Shown here piece by piece: positions 1 through 13,500 of a DNA stretch of 64,000 bases. Within the stretch, counting starts at the first letter, position 1. Each line of letters starts with the position of its first letter. Below the pieces are notes generated by a model. The model was not told the DNA's origin. It saw only the letters and a program-made list of their open reading frames with translations, and did no database searches. Source of the DNA: Congeria kusceri (Eukaryota > Mollusca > Bivalvia > Myida > Dreissenidae). The stretch is from positions 44,453,618-44,517,617 of the forward strand of contig CM051027.1 of the NCBI GenBank assembly GCA_027627225.1, read 5' to 3'. The position numbers were made by a program, and so were the translations under genes.

Positions 1-2296
1 TAAGGATTTTATGAGAAAAATTACTAAAAGTCTTAAAAGTTTTGATGTATAGGAGTCAAATAGTTAAATAGATGAAATTATTAAAATTGATTGAATTAAT
101 TATCTAAATTGTTCAGGTGTCATGTTCACTGGGGAAATGTTAGAAGTATTAATGTATGAAAATTAATGTATTATTGGTCATGATCAACAATATTAATTTT
201 TAATACATGAATAAAATTATATCAGCTAACCGTCATAATGGTGAGACAATATTTCATTAAGAATTGCTTTTCCCTGCTTGATGACCCCAATCAAGTTGTT
301 GTATACAGGTAGATCGTTAAATGGTCCACTGTAGAGCAAGAATGCTCGCTGATCATGACACCGATACTGGCCTCTCATATATTGTTTTACACAACTCCTT
401 GTTTATTGTCAACTTACAGAACTGATTTTTTTCAAGATTTGTTGTTTTATTCATTTAGCATTTGAAATCTTACAGCTAACCACTTGTTCCGGCCCACCCA
501 GTGAACATAAAGAAACCTGCTTATCTGGAAACATATCTTTGTCAGATTTCGTGCCAGTGCTTTGGTTTTAACAATTTGCCACTTTAGAAGTATAAATACA
601 TTATTTTGTTATTAATAGCCAACATTCATAGTTCATGTTAATATGGCCTAGAGGTAATTAAGGGTAAAATATAAAATACAAAATGCTTATTTAAGAATTG
701 AACATTTAACATAAACTTAATGCAGTATGGAAAAAAGTTGTGCATTGTAAGCATTTAAGTTATGTTTCTGATAGAAGCGAGAGCACTCAAAATGTAATTA
801 TTTTTGGCAGTGAAGTGTTTATATTTATGTAATTACGTTTTGTTGTTTGTTCAGAAGATTTTAGCTTGCCATTGCTTTGCAAATGATAGCATGTAGATTA
901 GCTGACAGCCTGTGGCTTGTTATGGGCGTGCATGCTGATGGCTTGAATGCAGCTCTCATCTCTCTTAACACTTCTCCATTTATCATCCCATTTCTTTTCA
1001 GACCTGGAGTTTCAAAGACTCATCAATCATACAAATTAATTTATTTTATTCAAATGTTTCCTGGTGAATGGTTTGTGTGCTTTGTACCAGGGGTAATCCT
1101 GCAGGAGTGACACAGTCTATAGTATGTGCATACAAATAATCCTCTTCACAGCAGTTGGCTGGTCACGCAGAATGCGCAGGTCGGTACGGCTTTCAGCGCA
1201 AGCTAACTGCTTAATTCCGACCGCGTGATGGGACCAGGCTGTAATCCGATTTTTATCATAATAATAGAGAAAATTAAATATAATGAAGAAGATAGCTTTT
1301 CCGACCAGTGAGTTGAACATGGTGGTTGCGGTGGTTGGGTTTGATCATTATCATCAATATGAATGAAGTCCTTACCATGACCAGCCAGCTTATGGAACCA
1401 ACACTTGCATGGTGTGTGCTGAGGCAGTTCTGACAGTGAAGTGTGTTTATCAGAATACCACTGCTTCAACCTATCTGGCACAATAATATTTGTCTTGTTT
1501 AGACTAACAGGGCACATGCTTCCTGAGTCATTGATGCAAGATACTGTTCCCATCCAAGTTTGTTGTTTGTTAAATTGGTTTCTTTGAAGAAAGAATTTCA
1601 CCTAATTTTCTGTGTTTTTCAATCTTACTGTATTTTCTCTGTTTATTTCCTGCCTTTGTATGTTGTGTCTCCACTGACATCTTGTGGCTCAGTAAATGAT
1701 GGAGTCATAATCGTCTGGCGGATATGATACAGCAGTGAGAGGAGATGTTCCCCAATATGATACTCTGGGAGGAAATTAGGCAGCCCGCAGTCAGGAGACT
1801 GGAACACTGGCAGCTATGATAGAGATCTAGTCCTGTGTGATGGCTGCCTGTTGATGGAGGTGATAGTGTATAACTACTTGTATTGACAACTGGTAATACA
1901 CAGTACTAGTCTTACCACTAATAGCCCTGATCTGAAGAAACTGCTGTTTGGGGCTACAAATCAAGGCAAGGAACTACTGAACTGTTTAAGGGCTTAGGGC
2001 TTTTTGACACCAAGCCGTGATATTGTACACCAACTATATAGCCTGTTCATGCACACAGACCAAACACTTTGGGCCATCAGGATAATGCATACACTTCCTA
2101 CAAGTTGCCATAAATGCCTCTTTTCAGAGGCTAACGTAATGGCTCAAGACCATAGGATTAGGGGAAATATTGCAACACATTTACTAGACGGGAACAAAAA
2201 TTGCATGTGTCAAGTCAACTTTTGGCTTTACTATATGGAACAGTATTAGTTTAAAAAATTACATTATGCTTTCTGACGTTTTTCATTCATTAACTT

Positions 2297-2530
2297 CTTG
2301 CTCTGCTTCTTGCCATTATTGCTCTTCTTCATTCTCTTCATCATGCTCCTCTTCGTGACATTCTTGCTCTTCTTTCTTCTCTTCCAAATGTTCCTATTCT
2401 TCCATTTCTTCATTGTCTTCCAAATGCTCCTATTCGCGACATTCTTCCATGTCTTCCTTCTCTTCCAAATGTTCCTATTCCTAACATTCTTGCTATTCTT
2501 ACCTCTCTTCCATCTGACGTTTTATTGCTA
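2297..2530. repeat. Pyrimidine-rich degenerate tandem repeat
   Basis: The plus strand is strongly T/C-rich. Phrases such as CTTCCAAATGTTCCTATTC recur at irregular intervals of roughly 50-65 bp. The open frame across it, 87 residues of mostly Leu and Phe, is a compositional product and not a credible protein. Confidence 0.5.
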
Positions 2531-3229
2531 CATTGTACACTATGACATATGTATAACTTAAAAACAGCTTTAAACATTCGTTAAAAACAACAAATCAAAC
2601 ATGTACAAAGCAGAAACAGCACATTTAAGGTAGACGAACACAGAACGTCACAATGACCAATGTAATAATGAAGCTATATTATTACATCAGGTGGCACTTC
2701 TCTCTCATCGTCAGCAGTTTCCGTATACGTACTCGGACACAAATGCGAAACTAACAAATTCTATGAACCCCGGTATAATCGATTAAACGTTTAGTGTTGT
2801 GTGACCTTAAACGTTTAGTGTTGTGTGACCTACCCTATACTTGATTAGTGCCAAAGTCGTACAGCATTATTAAAGGGGCTGTATCAATGGCTAATATAGT
2901 GTAATATTTTCTTTTCTTTCTTATACATGTATTTATATATAATTGTTAATTCACACATAGGCCTCGTTGAAAAAACAGTAAACTGTGAACAAACAGTAAA
3001 TTATGTTTTATAACCATAAAACAGTTGTCACTGTGAGACTTTTCGCCGGAGTGAGAAAATTTGAAATAGTAAAATCAATGTAGTCTTGCGTAGGAAAGTT
3101 TCCATTGAAGTTCGCATTTTTGTAGGTGTGAGTTCGAATCATGCTGAAAACATGAATCGAAAATATGTTTGGCGTTGTATTGTGTTTTTAAACGATTTTA
3201 GTCGATATATAATGCACCTATCAATGTTT

Positions 3230-3530
3230 CCCCTGGGGGGGGGGGGGGCGACGGGCATATACAGGACTTTAGACTGAAAGTGATTCAGACATAAGACATT
3301 CCGAATGGTTTGAGGTCCCGGGGTAATAGACTTTGGTCAGAATTTAGATCCTGGTAATATAGGACCCGAGTCTTTATATAGACATACAAAATAGCATCTC
3401 CCACTGAGGGGATTCAGACAAATATACTTGGCTCTAGGGTGGGGAATCAGACCCCAAAATCAACATTTGTCAAATTTCCTTGGGTCAGCCAGCGGCCCCC
3501 CCCCCCTTAATGGGGGTGGGGGAATAATGA
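3230..3530. repeat. Element bounded by poly-G and poly-C runs
   Basis: A G-run of about 13 at 3235-3248 and a C-run at about 3487-3498 bound about 250 bp of unrecognised sequence containing repeated short phrases such as ATTCAGAC. It may be a small repetitive element with homopolymer ends. Run lengths are often unreliable in assemblies. Confidence 0.3.
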
Positions 3531-5594
3531 TAAGTGCATAATCGCTTCTAGAAAAATATATTCGTGAAAAAACGGTGATATATGTTGTTTTAGTGCATGT
3601 CTTTGTTTATGTGAAATACCGTTGATATGCCCCTTGAATGCTGGGATTGATTATATTCCATTCTGTCTTCATTTTTGAGGTTTTGTGTGTGCCTGTTAGA
3701 TGATAAAGTGATACATTTTTGCAGACAGGGTTTAATAAGTGTAAAACACGTCCCTGGTGCAATTGCCAAAGATCTGAAAAAAGTTTACCGCTAAAAGACC
3801 TTTGTCAAGTTGACAACAAACAATTGGTTTCCTATTGCACAATAAATTTTATAAGGTGCTAGAAATACATTATACTATAAAGACATATACACTAAATAAA
3901 GAATACATAATATAATACATAATTAACGAGCTTAATCTAACCATACAACGCACATTTTAAAAATAATTGCTGTAAGGTCTCAAAAAAACATATTAAATTT
4001 AACTATATCAAGAGAAAAGTCCAAATAATATGACGTTATTTTTTTTAATTCTTATTAAGTCTAAATTCTTATTAAAAAAGCGAAACCAGTTTTAACATAT
4101 ATTTTTTTTTTAATGTTCAACTCTGTGTAGATGCTAAATCTTCATGTATATATGAAAGTTATCAAATATAAACTGAACTGCTAGTGTGTGTTAAATTATT
4201 GAATTACAATTGTGACAGAAACAAAATACAAGGCAAATAAGAAATTCTCATTGTGTCGCGAAAATATATATCATCAACAAAATGCAACCATGACTTTCTC
4301 TTTTAAGTTTATACGAGACAAAGCTGTCTGTCCCCACATCTTGTTACTAATGATATTATTTGTTACAAATGCCACTTGAAAATATACATCCAGTGCCTTC
4401 CACAGGATTTTTTTAGGCGTTCCCGTCCCGAGACGGGTGGGTTAGGGAGGGGTATCCCCTCCGTACGTCAAATTTTTGCGGCATGTGTCAAATGACGTTA
4501 TCTGATGCATTTTAGCTATTAAAATTAAGGCTAAGACGTTTTCAATTGTGTAAAGTTTAAACGAAATGAAATAAACGAAACATCACTGTTTGAACGGCAT
4601 ACCACTAGCCTTTTACAAGCAAAAGCATCATTGTTTTCCGAATGTTTATGTCCAGTGCGCATCACATTAGCACAGTGACGTCATGTCCAAACCCACTATT
4701 CTCGTCGTTCTCGAATCTTTTGGTTACACTATATCTACTGATGGAGCCTTTTTTATTAGATTAATTATGTTCATACGGGCATGTATTTTAACACTGTTTA
4801 ATTGTTACAGCTGTTGAACATAGTACTGACTGGATAATTGGTGAAGTGTAAAGATCTTGATTGAAATATATTTATATTATATACATGCTTTGTTCTTGCA
4901 AAAACGGCGGGAAGATTTTTCCTCGTGCACATCGTGCCTGCGCGTCAAATGTTAAAGACCTGTATTTAGTAAAGCACATGATCGGTACACGCACGCTTTC
5001 AATGCGTGGAATGTGTTTCAGCAGACATTTCTCGCTCTTTTGTAGAAAACACGGGTTTTACATGGCATACATGTACATAAACAACGGCGGACGCCTTGCT
5101 TAAAAAAATTGTCTGCGAAATTCCGGAACAATTTGTCGATCTCAATCGGCAATCATTGTGTGATACCGTCAAAAATAAAAAGCAGTGTCACAGAAGTAAA
5201 CAGACTTACCGAGCAACTTATTATATTCGTACTCAAAATATTTTGCACATTTGAACGTTTCGTCCCCCATCGGTAAAAAAAAATGGTAATTATAATTTTA
5301 TTTTTTTTCACTTTCGGACAATTTATGTTCGCCCGTTTTGTAAACCGTAAAATCAAAAAGTCCTGGCCTAAGGCAGCCTGGTTGGGGCATTTGAGTGCTG
5401 TATACCTGTGAAGTGCATCAATACACCGATCCACTGATACTGGGACAACTAATCTCAGGGACTGACAGCATTTTAATGATAATTTAGTTTCTGGGCGATC
5501 AAATCTGATGAATTATTGAAAGGAAATTGATTTATATTGACTATCCAGGTACTATCTGATCCATTTAAATTAACTCAGTAGAGATAATTTCATT

Positions 5595-5908
5595 TGCTTG
5601 TTTGTTTTGTTGGGGTTTTTTCGCCGTTTTTAACAGTATTTCAGTCATATCACGGCGGTCAGTTTACCTACTCACACTTTTCCTGGGCAAGCTTAGCCAA
5701 TCTAAGTGTTTACCAGTACTAAGCGCACATACCTATGCCAGTAACTGACAACTGCCCTTCTTGAATCAGATGTAGGGGGAGAATGGCCGTATAAATAATT
5801 TCATGACCAATCCCCACAAGTTATGGGGCCGGGCTGGGGTTCGAACTCACGATCCCCGGATTGACAGTCTAGTGCTCTACGTAAAACTGAGCTAGCCGGT
5901 CCCGGCTA
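5595..5908 (-). mobile_element. tRNA-derived SINE (complete or nearly so)
   Basis: On the minus strand a tRNA-like head runs from about 5905 to 5825. It has an A-box (TAGCTCAGTTTTACG), an anticodon-like stretch ACTGTCAA, and a B-box inside GTGAGTTCGAACCCC. A unique body follows and then an A/AACA-rich tail near 5600. The body and tail match a second, partial copy at 10.15-10.26 kb on the opposite strand. The 3' extension and the second copy argue against a functional tRNA gene. Transcription would be by RNA polymerase III. Confidence 0.8.
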
Positions 5909-8348
5909 GACATAATTTCACCTGAACATTTATTGAGGTCATAATTATAAAAATAGGACAGGTATAACGTACATTGTACTGCCTTAGTAGTGTATAGGTG
6001 TTGTAAAATATATTTGAGCTGGAATGCCATTTTAACATACTAGTGAATAAAAAAAAGTAATTTACTTTATTAGTTGTGAATATTTATAAAGTTTTAGTTT
6101 AGTTTTTATTTGGTTTATTATTTTAGCCATTCATGATTTTCACTATGTGTTCCTTCTGAAAAAAATTGATGTAAAACATTTTCTATGCTTGTGTGTCCTT
6201 GTGTTTAAAGAATGTTCATGCAGATCTCTATACCACTCGTCAGGCAAAAAAATACACAATCATACCTGTGTATTTTGTTTAGTGCAATCCTGTAACAGAA
6301 GATACTGAAGGTGTGAACTTGTAATAGAATCCAACCTACAGCCTGACTTACTTCTTAAGTTTCATTTAAGTTTTTGTACTTGGCTGAAAATCATTGGCAT
6401 TATTACATGATTCATTAATTATATGCAGTTATGCCCCTTCTGAGATTTGTAGACTGTTGAGTCTCTGTTAAACCCCTTGTAGAAGCATTGTCAGCAGCTC
6501 CCCCCACTTTAACCCCATCATGCAAGATGAAATATGTTGTTTATTGTCACAATGAGATCTGTTTTCAATCTTGCACAATTGAAACCAAACATAATCCTTT
6601 GATGTCAACCATTATGTGACTAATGGGTGCATTTATAGCACAATATTCAATGAAAGTTTTCCTGCACCACTAGGGCTTTAATGTTACTGGGTTTTATATA
6701 CGGTTCATTTCTTCTTGGATGTCATCTTGTAATGCAGTCCTTAATCAACTGCATAATTCGCCTGTGGTAATTTTATACCAGAATTGTAAGGCAAATCTTT
6801 AATACAAGGATTTGTAGCATAGATGTATTCCTGGTGTTTATTTTTTATAATCTAAGACTTCTGAGATAACTTGTGCACAAAGTAATTTTATTATTCAAGA
6901 ACACATTGAACCACTGAGTTGGACTATACTATAACAGGGTAGGTAAGTCAGGATGTAGTGGAGTGTAGCCCTACTGCAGGTGATAAACGGCTCTCTTTGA
7001 CAACCTCGGCAGTACAGTCATCGAGATGAAGTGTAAGGTATTGTGATGGCGAGCCTTCACTGAACAGGCCTCCTGTCTCCGCTCTGTCACATCCCCGTAC
7101 ATGCTGCCTTGATGTTGTGTGTTGATTACAAACTGCTGGTAATATTGTCACATCCCCGTGTCAACGCTTGACGGGTTTTATTGGCAATATAAGCTTTTCT
7201 GCTTGGCTTCATCTTCTGAAAACATTCAATATGTAGCACAGGTAATATGGGATATTAATTTAAATATTTCATTTACTGTTAATGCACTTGATGTGAATGT
7301 GTGTTTCATGATCAGCACCTCCATCTGAACGCTCTGCAGTGAAACCTGAGAGAGCATAACATCTTCACACCATGTAGTTCACCAGTACAATCAGTGTTAC
7401 AGTCTGAAAAGAAGCAATTAACGAATGGCTCAATTATTTATGTGTACTAGTAATTTGCTCTATTTAATGCAAAACAATTATTTGGATATTTAGTTTTGAG
7501 TGATAAAACACAATCATAGTTGATGATTGTTGAAGTCTGTTTGAGATGGCACATGTGTGACAGCTAACATAACTTGTAAGCATTGTTATTCATTAACCCA
7601 GCACCAGTGATATATAGTTGAGCTGTAGAACTGAGGAGCAACTCTGATCTGTGGGCTGTGAGTGGAGGCAATTATGAACAACACTACAGACAGTTACACA
7701 CATCCACTCAAAACCTTGACCAACACACAAATCAAAGCAGGCTTCACTAGACAATTGCCTTTAATTATGTTAAATGATAGGCTTTCATTGTGTGCCGGGT
7801 CCCAGGTGGAGGCAGGTAGCAGTCACAATGAGGGTATTGTGTCTGGTGACATGATGAGCCAGCATGCAGATGTGTTGGCCCAGTGCTCCAGGAACCATAG
7901 TCACACACATACCCCCCTGATCTCTACATGCACTGTAGACAGACTGTATCACTAAGGGCTGGCAGGATGTGTCTGTCCTAAGCACCTGTATTAAGCATGT
8001 GCATCGTTCTGTGTGCCTGCCTATCACAATGAGTCTTTATCTGTCTTTAGACTCCAATGTGTTAAATGCTTCATAAACACTATTTATTATGAAAATTTGG
8101 ACATTTTTTCATATAAAAGCAGTCAGATCTGATTTATTGTATGGGAATTATCTGTAAGCCTTTACAATTGATTTATTACTTAGTTGAAATTTTCAATTAC
8201 ATTCTTGGGAGATATAAAAAAGGACAAAGTTTGCAAATCATTCCTTGCATGACATTTAATCTTGGGTATTTGGGTCTTCATAGTTTAAAATTTCTGTAAG
8301 GCTTCCATTGATTAATGACTTAAATAAACAGCCATGCAGGGTTGCGTG

Positions 8349-8519
8349 TTTGCTGTAGATACACCATGTAAAATGCTTTGCTGTAGATACAACATGTAAA
8401 ATGCTTTGCTGTACACCATGTAAAATGCTTTGCTGTAGATACACCATGTAAAATGCTTCGCTGTAGATACACCATGTAAAATGCTTTGCTGTAGATACAC
8501 CATGTAAAATGCTTTGCTG
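8349..8519. repeat. 28-bp minisatellite, about six copies
   Basis: Unit TGCTGTAGATACACCATG plus TAAAATGCTT, 28 bp. One unit is shortened at about 8408 by loss of the GTAGATACA region. The overlapping minus-strand frames of 63-99 residues are created by the repeat. Confidence 0.9.
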
Positions 8520-8529
8520 AAAGAAAGAG

Positions 8530-8601
8530 TTGTGAGTTATATGCTTACCGCACATCTGAGACAGTCTGGAGTTATATGCTTACCGACATCTGAGACAGTC
8601 T
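8530..8601. repeat. Short direct duplication of about 36 bp
   Basis: A phrase beginning GAGTTATATGCTTACCG and ending GAGACAGTCTG occurs twice back to back, with a one-base difference (CGCACATC versus CGACATC). It sits just right of the 28-bp array. Confidence 0.8.
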
Positions 8602-9957
8602 GATGGCCTGATGTTATATTGTATGTTTAAGGATGCTAGTGGTCAGTTAATTATGTCTGTTTCATCAATCAGAATATTCTATTAGCTCTTGAGCATCTTT
8701 TGCAGGTCATAACCTTAGCTATATGCTTAAAATGTGTTTTAAAAGCCTGTTGGTCATGGCCACTGAATATTTTCCATTGATGCCTGGTCCTGTTCAAAGT
8801 GTTTATGATCTCCTGGTGCTTGTTTACATGATGTCAGGGGTGTCTGCAGAATGATTTGCCAGCCCTGTGATCACCCAGTGTGTGCTGTACCAGTGTACAT
8901 ATACATTTTCCAGTCAGTTTGCTCACATGGGTGAGATGCTGCTGGTTCCCAGGGTGATGAGTTTGCCAGACAGTTGCAGGGAGCCGGTCTAGTGCAGGGT
9001 AGGACAGTGCACACTGCAGTGCATGGGAAGCTCATCATGCCCCTGCATCAGGGAGTCTTAAATTGCTGAGTAATTGCCTGCCATTCCCAGGATTGTTTTG
9101 GACAATTTTCACTCAAGTGTTGCATTTATTTATGTTAGGTTCACCTGGCATGTTTGAGGCAGGAGTGAGTGACCATGAAGAGTGCATTAATTCTCATGAA
9201 CATATTTAAAGGGGCACCCTTTCATGCATTGGTCTGCTCTTTTTTTAGCCTCAGTATTGTCTTTATACATGGTATCCAGGAACATGACAAGATGGCCTTG
9301 GTAGCCTGTGGTGGATCTTGTCTGAAAAGTAAGGTTCATTTAAACTGGAGATTTATGGCCCTCTCTGTGGAAGTTGCTATTAATGTAACCTAACCAATAT
9401 TGAAAGGTAATTCTTTCATTCAAGTGGTAGGCCAGTGTCTGCATGATCATGAACCTCTTCAGTATAATCTTACACAAAGACAATAACTTGGGGTGTAGTC
9501 ATCTAGTCTTGTAGACCAAGTATCATTAATTTTTGTGGAAAGTGTTCAATAAATCTACAGCTGATGTTCATATTTTGGTTCCCCATTGTGAATGTTGTCT
9601 CCCAAACACTGGTGTAATTGGCTGTGGTATGAAGAGTGCCTGGTATTAACTGATTTTTTCAGACATCCTAGAATTGTTTCCATATTGATTTTGTGCTTGC
9701 AGAACCTGTTGAAAACTGTGAAGACCTATAAAAATATTTGTTTTGTGTGCACATTTTATTTAGTAGTTACTGTATGTACACATGACATAGGAGATAATTT
9801 GAGAGGTTTTCTCAGAGGAAATCATTTTATGATAATTTTTCTTTCAATTCAGAACAAAAGAGAGAATAATGTTTGCTCTGCTATGGTACATTAGGCATTG
9901 AATTCTCATTTTCCTTCTTTGTCCCATGGGATCCAAAGCAGACCCATCACGAGACAC

Positions 9958-10560
9958 TAGGGCTGCAACAATATACCGGTATATCGATATATATCGCGGT
10001 ACGTGTTCGACATATTGTACCGCAATACGATTTTCGACATACCGTTATATCGCGGTACGGTTATTGTCATCAAAATTCATCCAGTGTTTGTCCAAAAAAT
10101 CCATCCGAATAACAAAATCCAAGTAAACACACTAATCGGTATTCAGTAAAAAGATTGGCTAAGCTTGCCCAGGAAAAGTGTGAGTAGGTTAAATGACCGC
10201 TGTGATATCACTGAAATACTGTTAAAAACGGCGAAAAATCCCAACAAACAAACAAACAAACTTTTATCATAACAATCTGTCGTACATGCACTGTTCATAT
10301 CCCAAAAGTCTACTGTATTATGTGAACAAAAAGTGCAATTGTTTATTGTTTTATTTTAACAGTTTGTGTTAAAAGAATGGCAATGTCAATATGCAAATCT
10401 TAGAAATATAATACACAGTTACTGTTCATGTTCCAATAGTTTGTTGTGATGACGTTTTTGTTAGTAATTATTCTGTTACAAATTAGCAATATATTGCAAT
10501 ACGGGTTTGTGATCTGGCAATATATTGCAATACGGGTTTTGCCGTATTGTTGCAGCCCTA
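9958..10560. mobile_element. hAT-superfamily MITE (603 bp)
   Basis: The ends are TAGGGCTGCAACAA on the left and its exact complement TTGTTGCAGCCCTA on the right. The flanks CGAGACAC (9950-9957) and CTAGACAC (10561-10568) are an 8-bp target duplication with one mismatch, as expected for hAT transposition. The interior has repeated TATCG/CGGTA and AATATATTGCAATACGG phrases but no transposase, so it is non-autonomous. It contains a partial SINE at 10150-10262. Confidence 0.88.
10150..10262 (+). mobile_element. SINE 3' fragment nested in the hAT MITE
   Basis: The sequence from TTGGCTAAGCTTGCCCAGG through an (AAAC)n tail is the same body and tail as the minus-strand SINE at 5.6-5.9 kb, here on the plus strand. 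The tRNA-like head is missing, which suggests 5' truncation on insertion or capture of the fragment by the MITE ancestor. Confidence 0.75.
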
Positions 10561-10568
10561 CTAGACAC

Positions 10569-13500
10569 CCACTTGTATTAGTGTAGAGGTTGTCAGCCAT
10601 TCTGGAAGACCAGTCATTAAGCCCATAGTAGAATGTACTTGGTGCTGTTGCTTCAAGTGTTGTGGCTGCTAGCAGTGTCTACATTGTAATCTTCAATCTG
10701 TTATGAATTACCTTGTCTGGTAAACAGTGTAGAACGTGCAAATTACCAGAAAACAATGAAAGCAAACATTCGTACATTGTTGGTTATCATAGTTCATTGA
10801 TTGTGTGTCTGTTATTTTCATGTAGTAAAATATATAAATTGTGTTGATGATTGAGACAACCTCATCATTGCTTAAAAGAACCACCTACCAGAGCAGTTCC
10901 ATTTTGCTGATATTTCAATGTATGGCTGGATCTTGAGGGCAATGCAGTACGGTGGTAATTGTGGATTAAGAGTGAACGGCTATGGAGAAAGGTCTGTAAG
11001 CGGTCGCATTGAGCGGGGACATGAGGCAGGGTTCAGCCCAGTGAGTCTGAATGCCACCGCTATTGTGCAGACTTAATTAAAGTCACTGACGTGATCACAG
11101 ATCAATATATTTATTGAGATATTGAATTAAATAATATCTAAAAATGGCCCTGCAATGAAATCTCACTAGAGTCAGTATTGATAACTAAGGTGGGACAAGA
11201 TTTCGCTCTTTACCATCTATATCAGCAAGAGAAATTAATTCCTGTGCCTGTTTAAAAGTGTGTATGATGTTGTATGGCAGCCAGATAGCCTTTCTGCTGA
11301 CATGTCTCCCTGTTGGACGCTTCTTGTTCTATGAAATGCAGCTTGTACTTCCATGTTGTATACATGTAACCGTTCAAAAATTGGTAATGAAGAAGAACAT
11401 AACATAATAAACCAATGTTGTCCATTTTTAATGTAACACTATTTTCTTTTAATTAAAATCAATGTGTAACCACATTTGGTTTGTAAAGAGTTATTTGTTA
11501 TTTTGTATAAATGTGTATCAACATTAAAAAAGGCAATGGGTACATATTATAATTATAGATTTTTGTCACATGAGGTGATGGGTGGTACTTCATTTTAAAC
11601 TCAAACAAACTCCAGGTTTGTTGGCATTCATTCAGACACGTAATGATGTAACTATTTTTCTAAAGTGATCAATCATATTTCATGGCTGATTCAAACTGCA
11701 CATGACCTGGCAAGTAATCTGATCAGTGTATGCAAACAATGAGCGGCCTCCATTCATGCATATTCATGCCCCTTGTGTTCAGCGGTGATCCAAGATTGTT
11801 CATATTTACTGTTTAAAAACTGTAATATATTGTGTGACAGCCTGTTGTACACAATATGGTGAACTAGCATTCTGTGTAGGGCTGTGACTGCTAGACAATA
11901 CAATGGCTGTATTGCCTCAGTCATTCTAGCAGTCTAACAGGGAAGTACAAATTAGGTGATAATTTGAGAGAGGGTCACCATGGCTACTATATTCACCACA
12001 GCTATCACCAGATCATCACTTCCAGACTCTTCTTCTTTATATTGATTTATAGTTCTGCCTGCAAGTCAGTAAACATGGCAAGTGCAAACACCCATACAGG
12101 TCAGTGTCATCATTATCAGTTATGATCATCAGAAATTACACTTGGCATTAAAAATTCACCACAAAATTTGCAAGTTCTTCAAAGTGTTGATTAGGTAAGA
12201 AATATGCCATGTAATTGTTGTTTCACCAACCTTTTAGACATACCCTGTATACATTGCCTGTATTTGGTCTTCTGAAAGTTTCTTGAGGATGTGTCATATC
12301 AGACAGTGCAATTATCCCCAGCCACTGTTTACATAACACTATTTCAAACTGAGCTAAATGCCAAGTATTTGAACAAGTTTCAAGTGGCGAGTGTAAATTG
12401 AGAAGACCTCTTCAGTTTTCATCTTTGTAAGCTACAAGCACCATTTAGACTTTTCTTGAAATTTTAAATGATTTGGATTTGTTGATGTTTTGGATTTATT
12501 GGTGTCTAGATTTTAAATTGTTATGTAAAATACAACCGTAAAGGAATGCTCTTGAGAATATTAAATTTGCATTTGTCAGATGAAATATGATTGTCACAGA
12601 ATATTGGCTGCAATGAAGATGAATGTGCCCAAGGTGTGAGCTTGTTTGTTGGCTGGATTGTGATGGATGATAGATGTTGCTGGTGATTGCCTGCATTTAT
12701 GACCATAATCAGCCATGTTTCCCCAGCATTCCTAATGGTTTCTGTTATACAGTTCATTAAATCTGTGGTTAGAGTCAAGCTCTTGTCTGTCTCACTCCAG
12801 TCCCTACTGATGGGGTAGGGTAGCTCTGTGTGTGAACTCAGTCATTGAACTCAGTCATTGTGTAGTGTAGCTGTTTTGTGAACTAAATCATTGAGCATTT
12901 ATAGTGTATAAACTGGAGGTGGACAGTTGGCTGCTGAGGGTGAGTATTATGGTGTGGTATTAAATCTTACAAGTCTCTGAATTCCTTATGCTGTTTAATG
13001 GCCTAGAAGCAGGCCTATTTCCCAGAGGAAAAATATTACCAGGAAAAATCTGCTGTCTCCACATGCAAGCCTGGCAGTAGTAATTGTCTCCGTTATTGCT
13101 GCTTGTTGGACATAAATGCCAGATATCATATTTATGTTATTTGTTATTCCTGTGGCAAGATTGAGCACATGACAGCGGCCAGTCTCCCATCCATGCATGC
13201 TTCCTCTGAACCCTGACTCCAGGGAGACAGGGCTGCCATATTGTCCGGCAACGAGACGCTCATCTGTCACTCGCTGTGCACAGGAAAGTACAGCCAGTAT
13301 ACTCCTGTAGACCTGGCCTGTCTCTCAGGTACCCTCACTGTCAGCTCTCGGCTGTGACACTCTCTTTTCATGAGGCACTTCTTCACAGGGGAATTGCAAA
13401 AATAAGTTTGAGATAATGGAATATGCCATGTGTCGGAATGTAAATTGGTATGACTGATAGGTGCAGATCGGCTCTGTGTATTTTATTGCCTGTTGATTGT

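Larger units (their letters stand above)
1..5594. other. No gene recognised
   Basis: I see no exon with convincing protein similarity on either strand. The sequence is AT-rich with only short, chance-like open frames. Local structure includes a pyrimidine-rich stretch near 2.3-2.5 kb, a direct duplication of about 22 bp around 2786-2832, and a segment between a G-run and a C-run at 3.2-3.5 kb. If the ephrin gene at 22.4 kb has its first exon left of the window, this stretch is intronic. Confidence 0.5.
5909..9949. other. No gene recognised
   Basis: AT-rich sequence without a supportable exon. The short open frames (for example 7662-7955 plus and 6948-7151 minus) have no motif, credible start context or recognisable domain. 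The only clear structures are the 28-bp tandem repeat at 8.35-8.52 kb and the short duplication immediately after it. Confidence 0.45.

Noticed and set aside
1203..1601. 132-codon minus-strand frame with several Cys/His
   Set aside because: Composition is mildly protein-like, but no splice borders, domain or start context could be supported.
5825..5905. Functional tRNA gene on the minus strand
   Set aside because: The head is followed by a SINE body and A-rich tail shared with another copy, and acceptor-stem pairing is poor.
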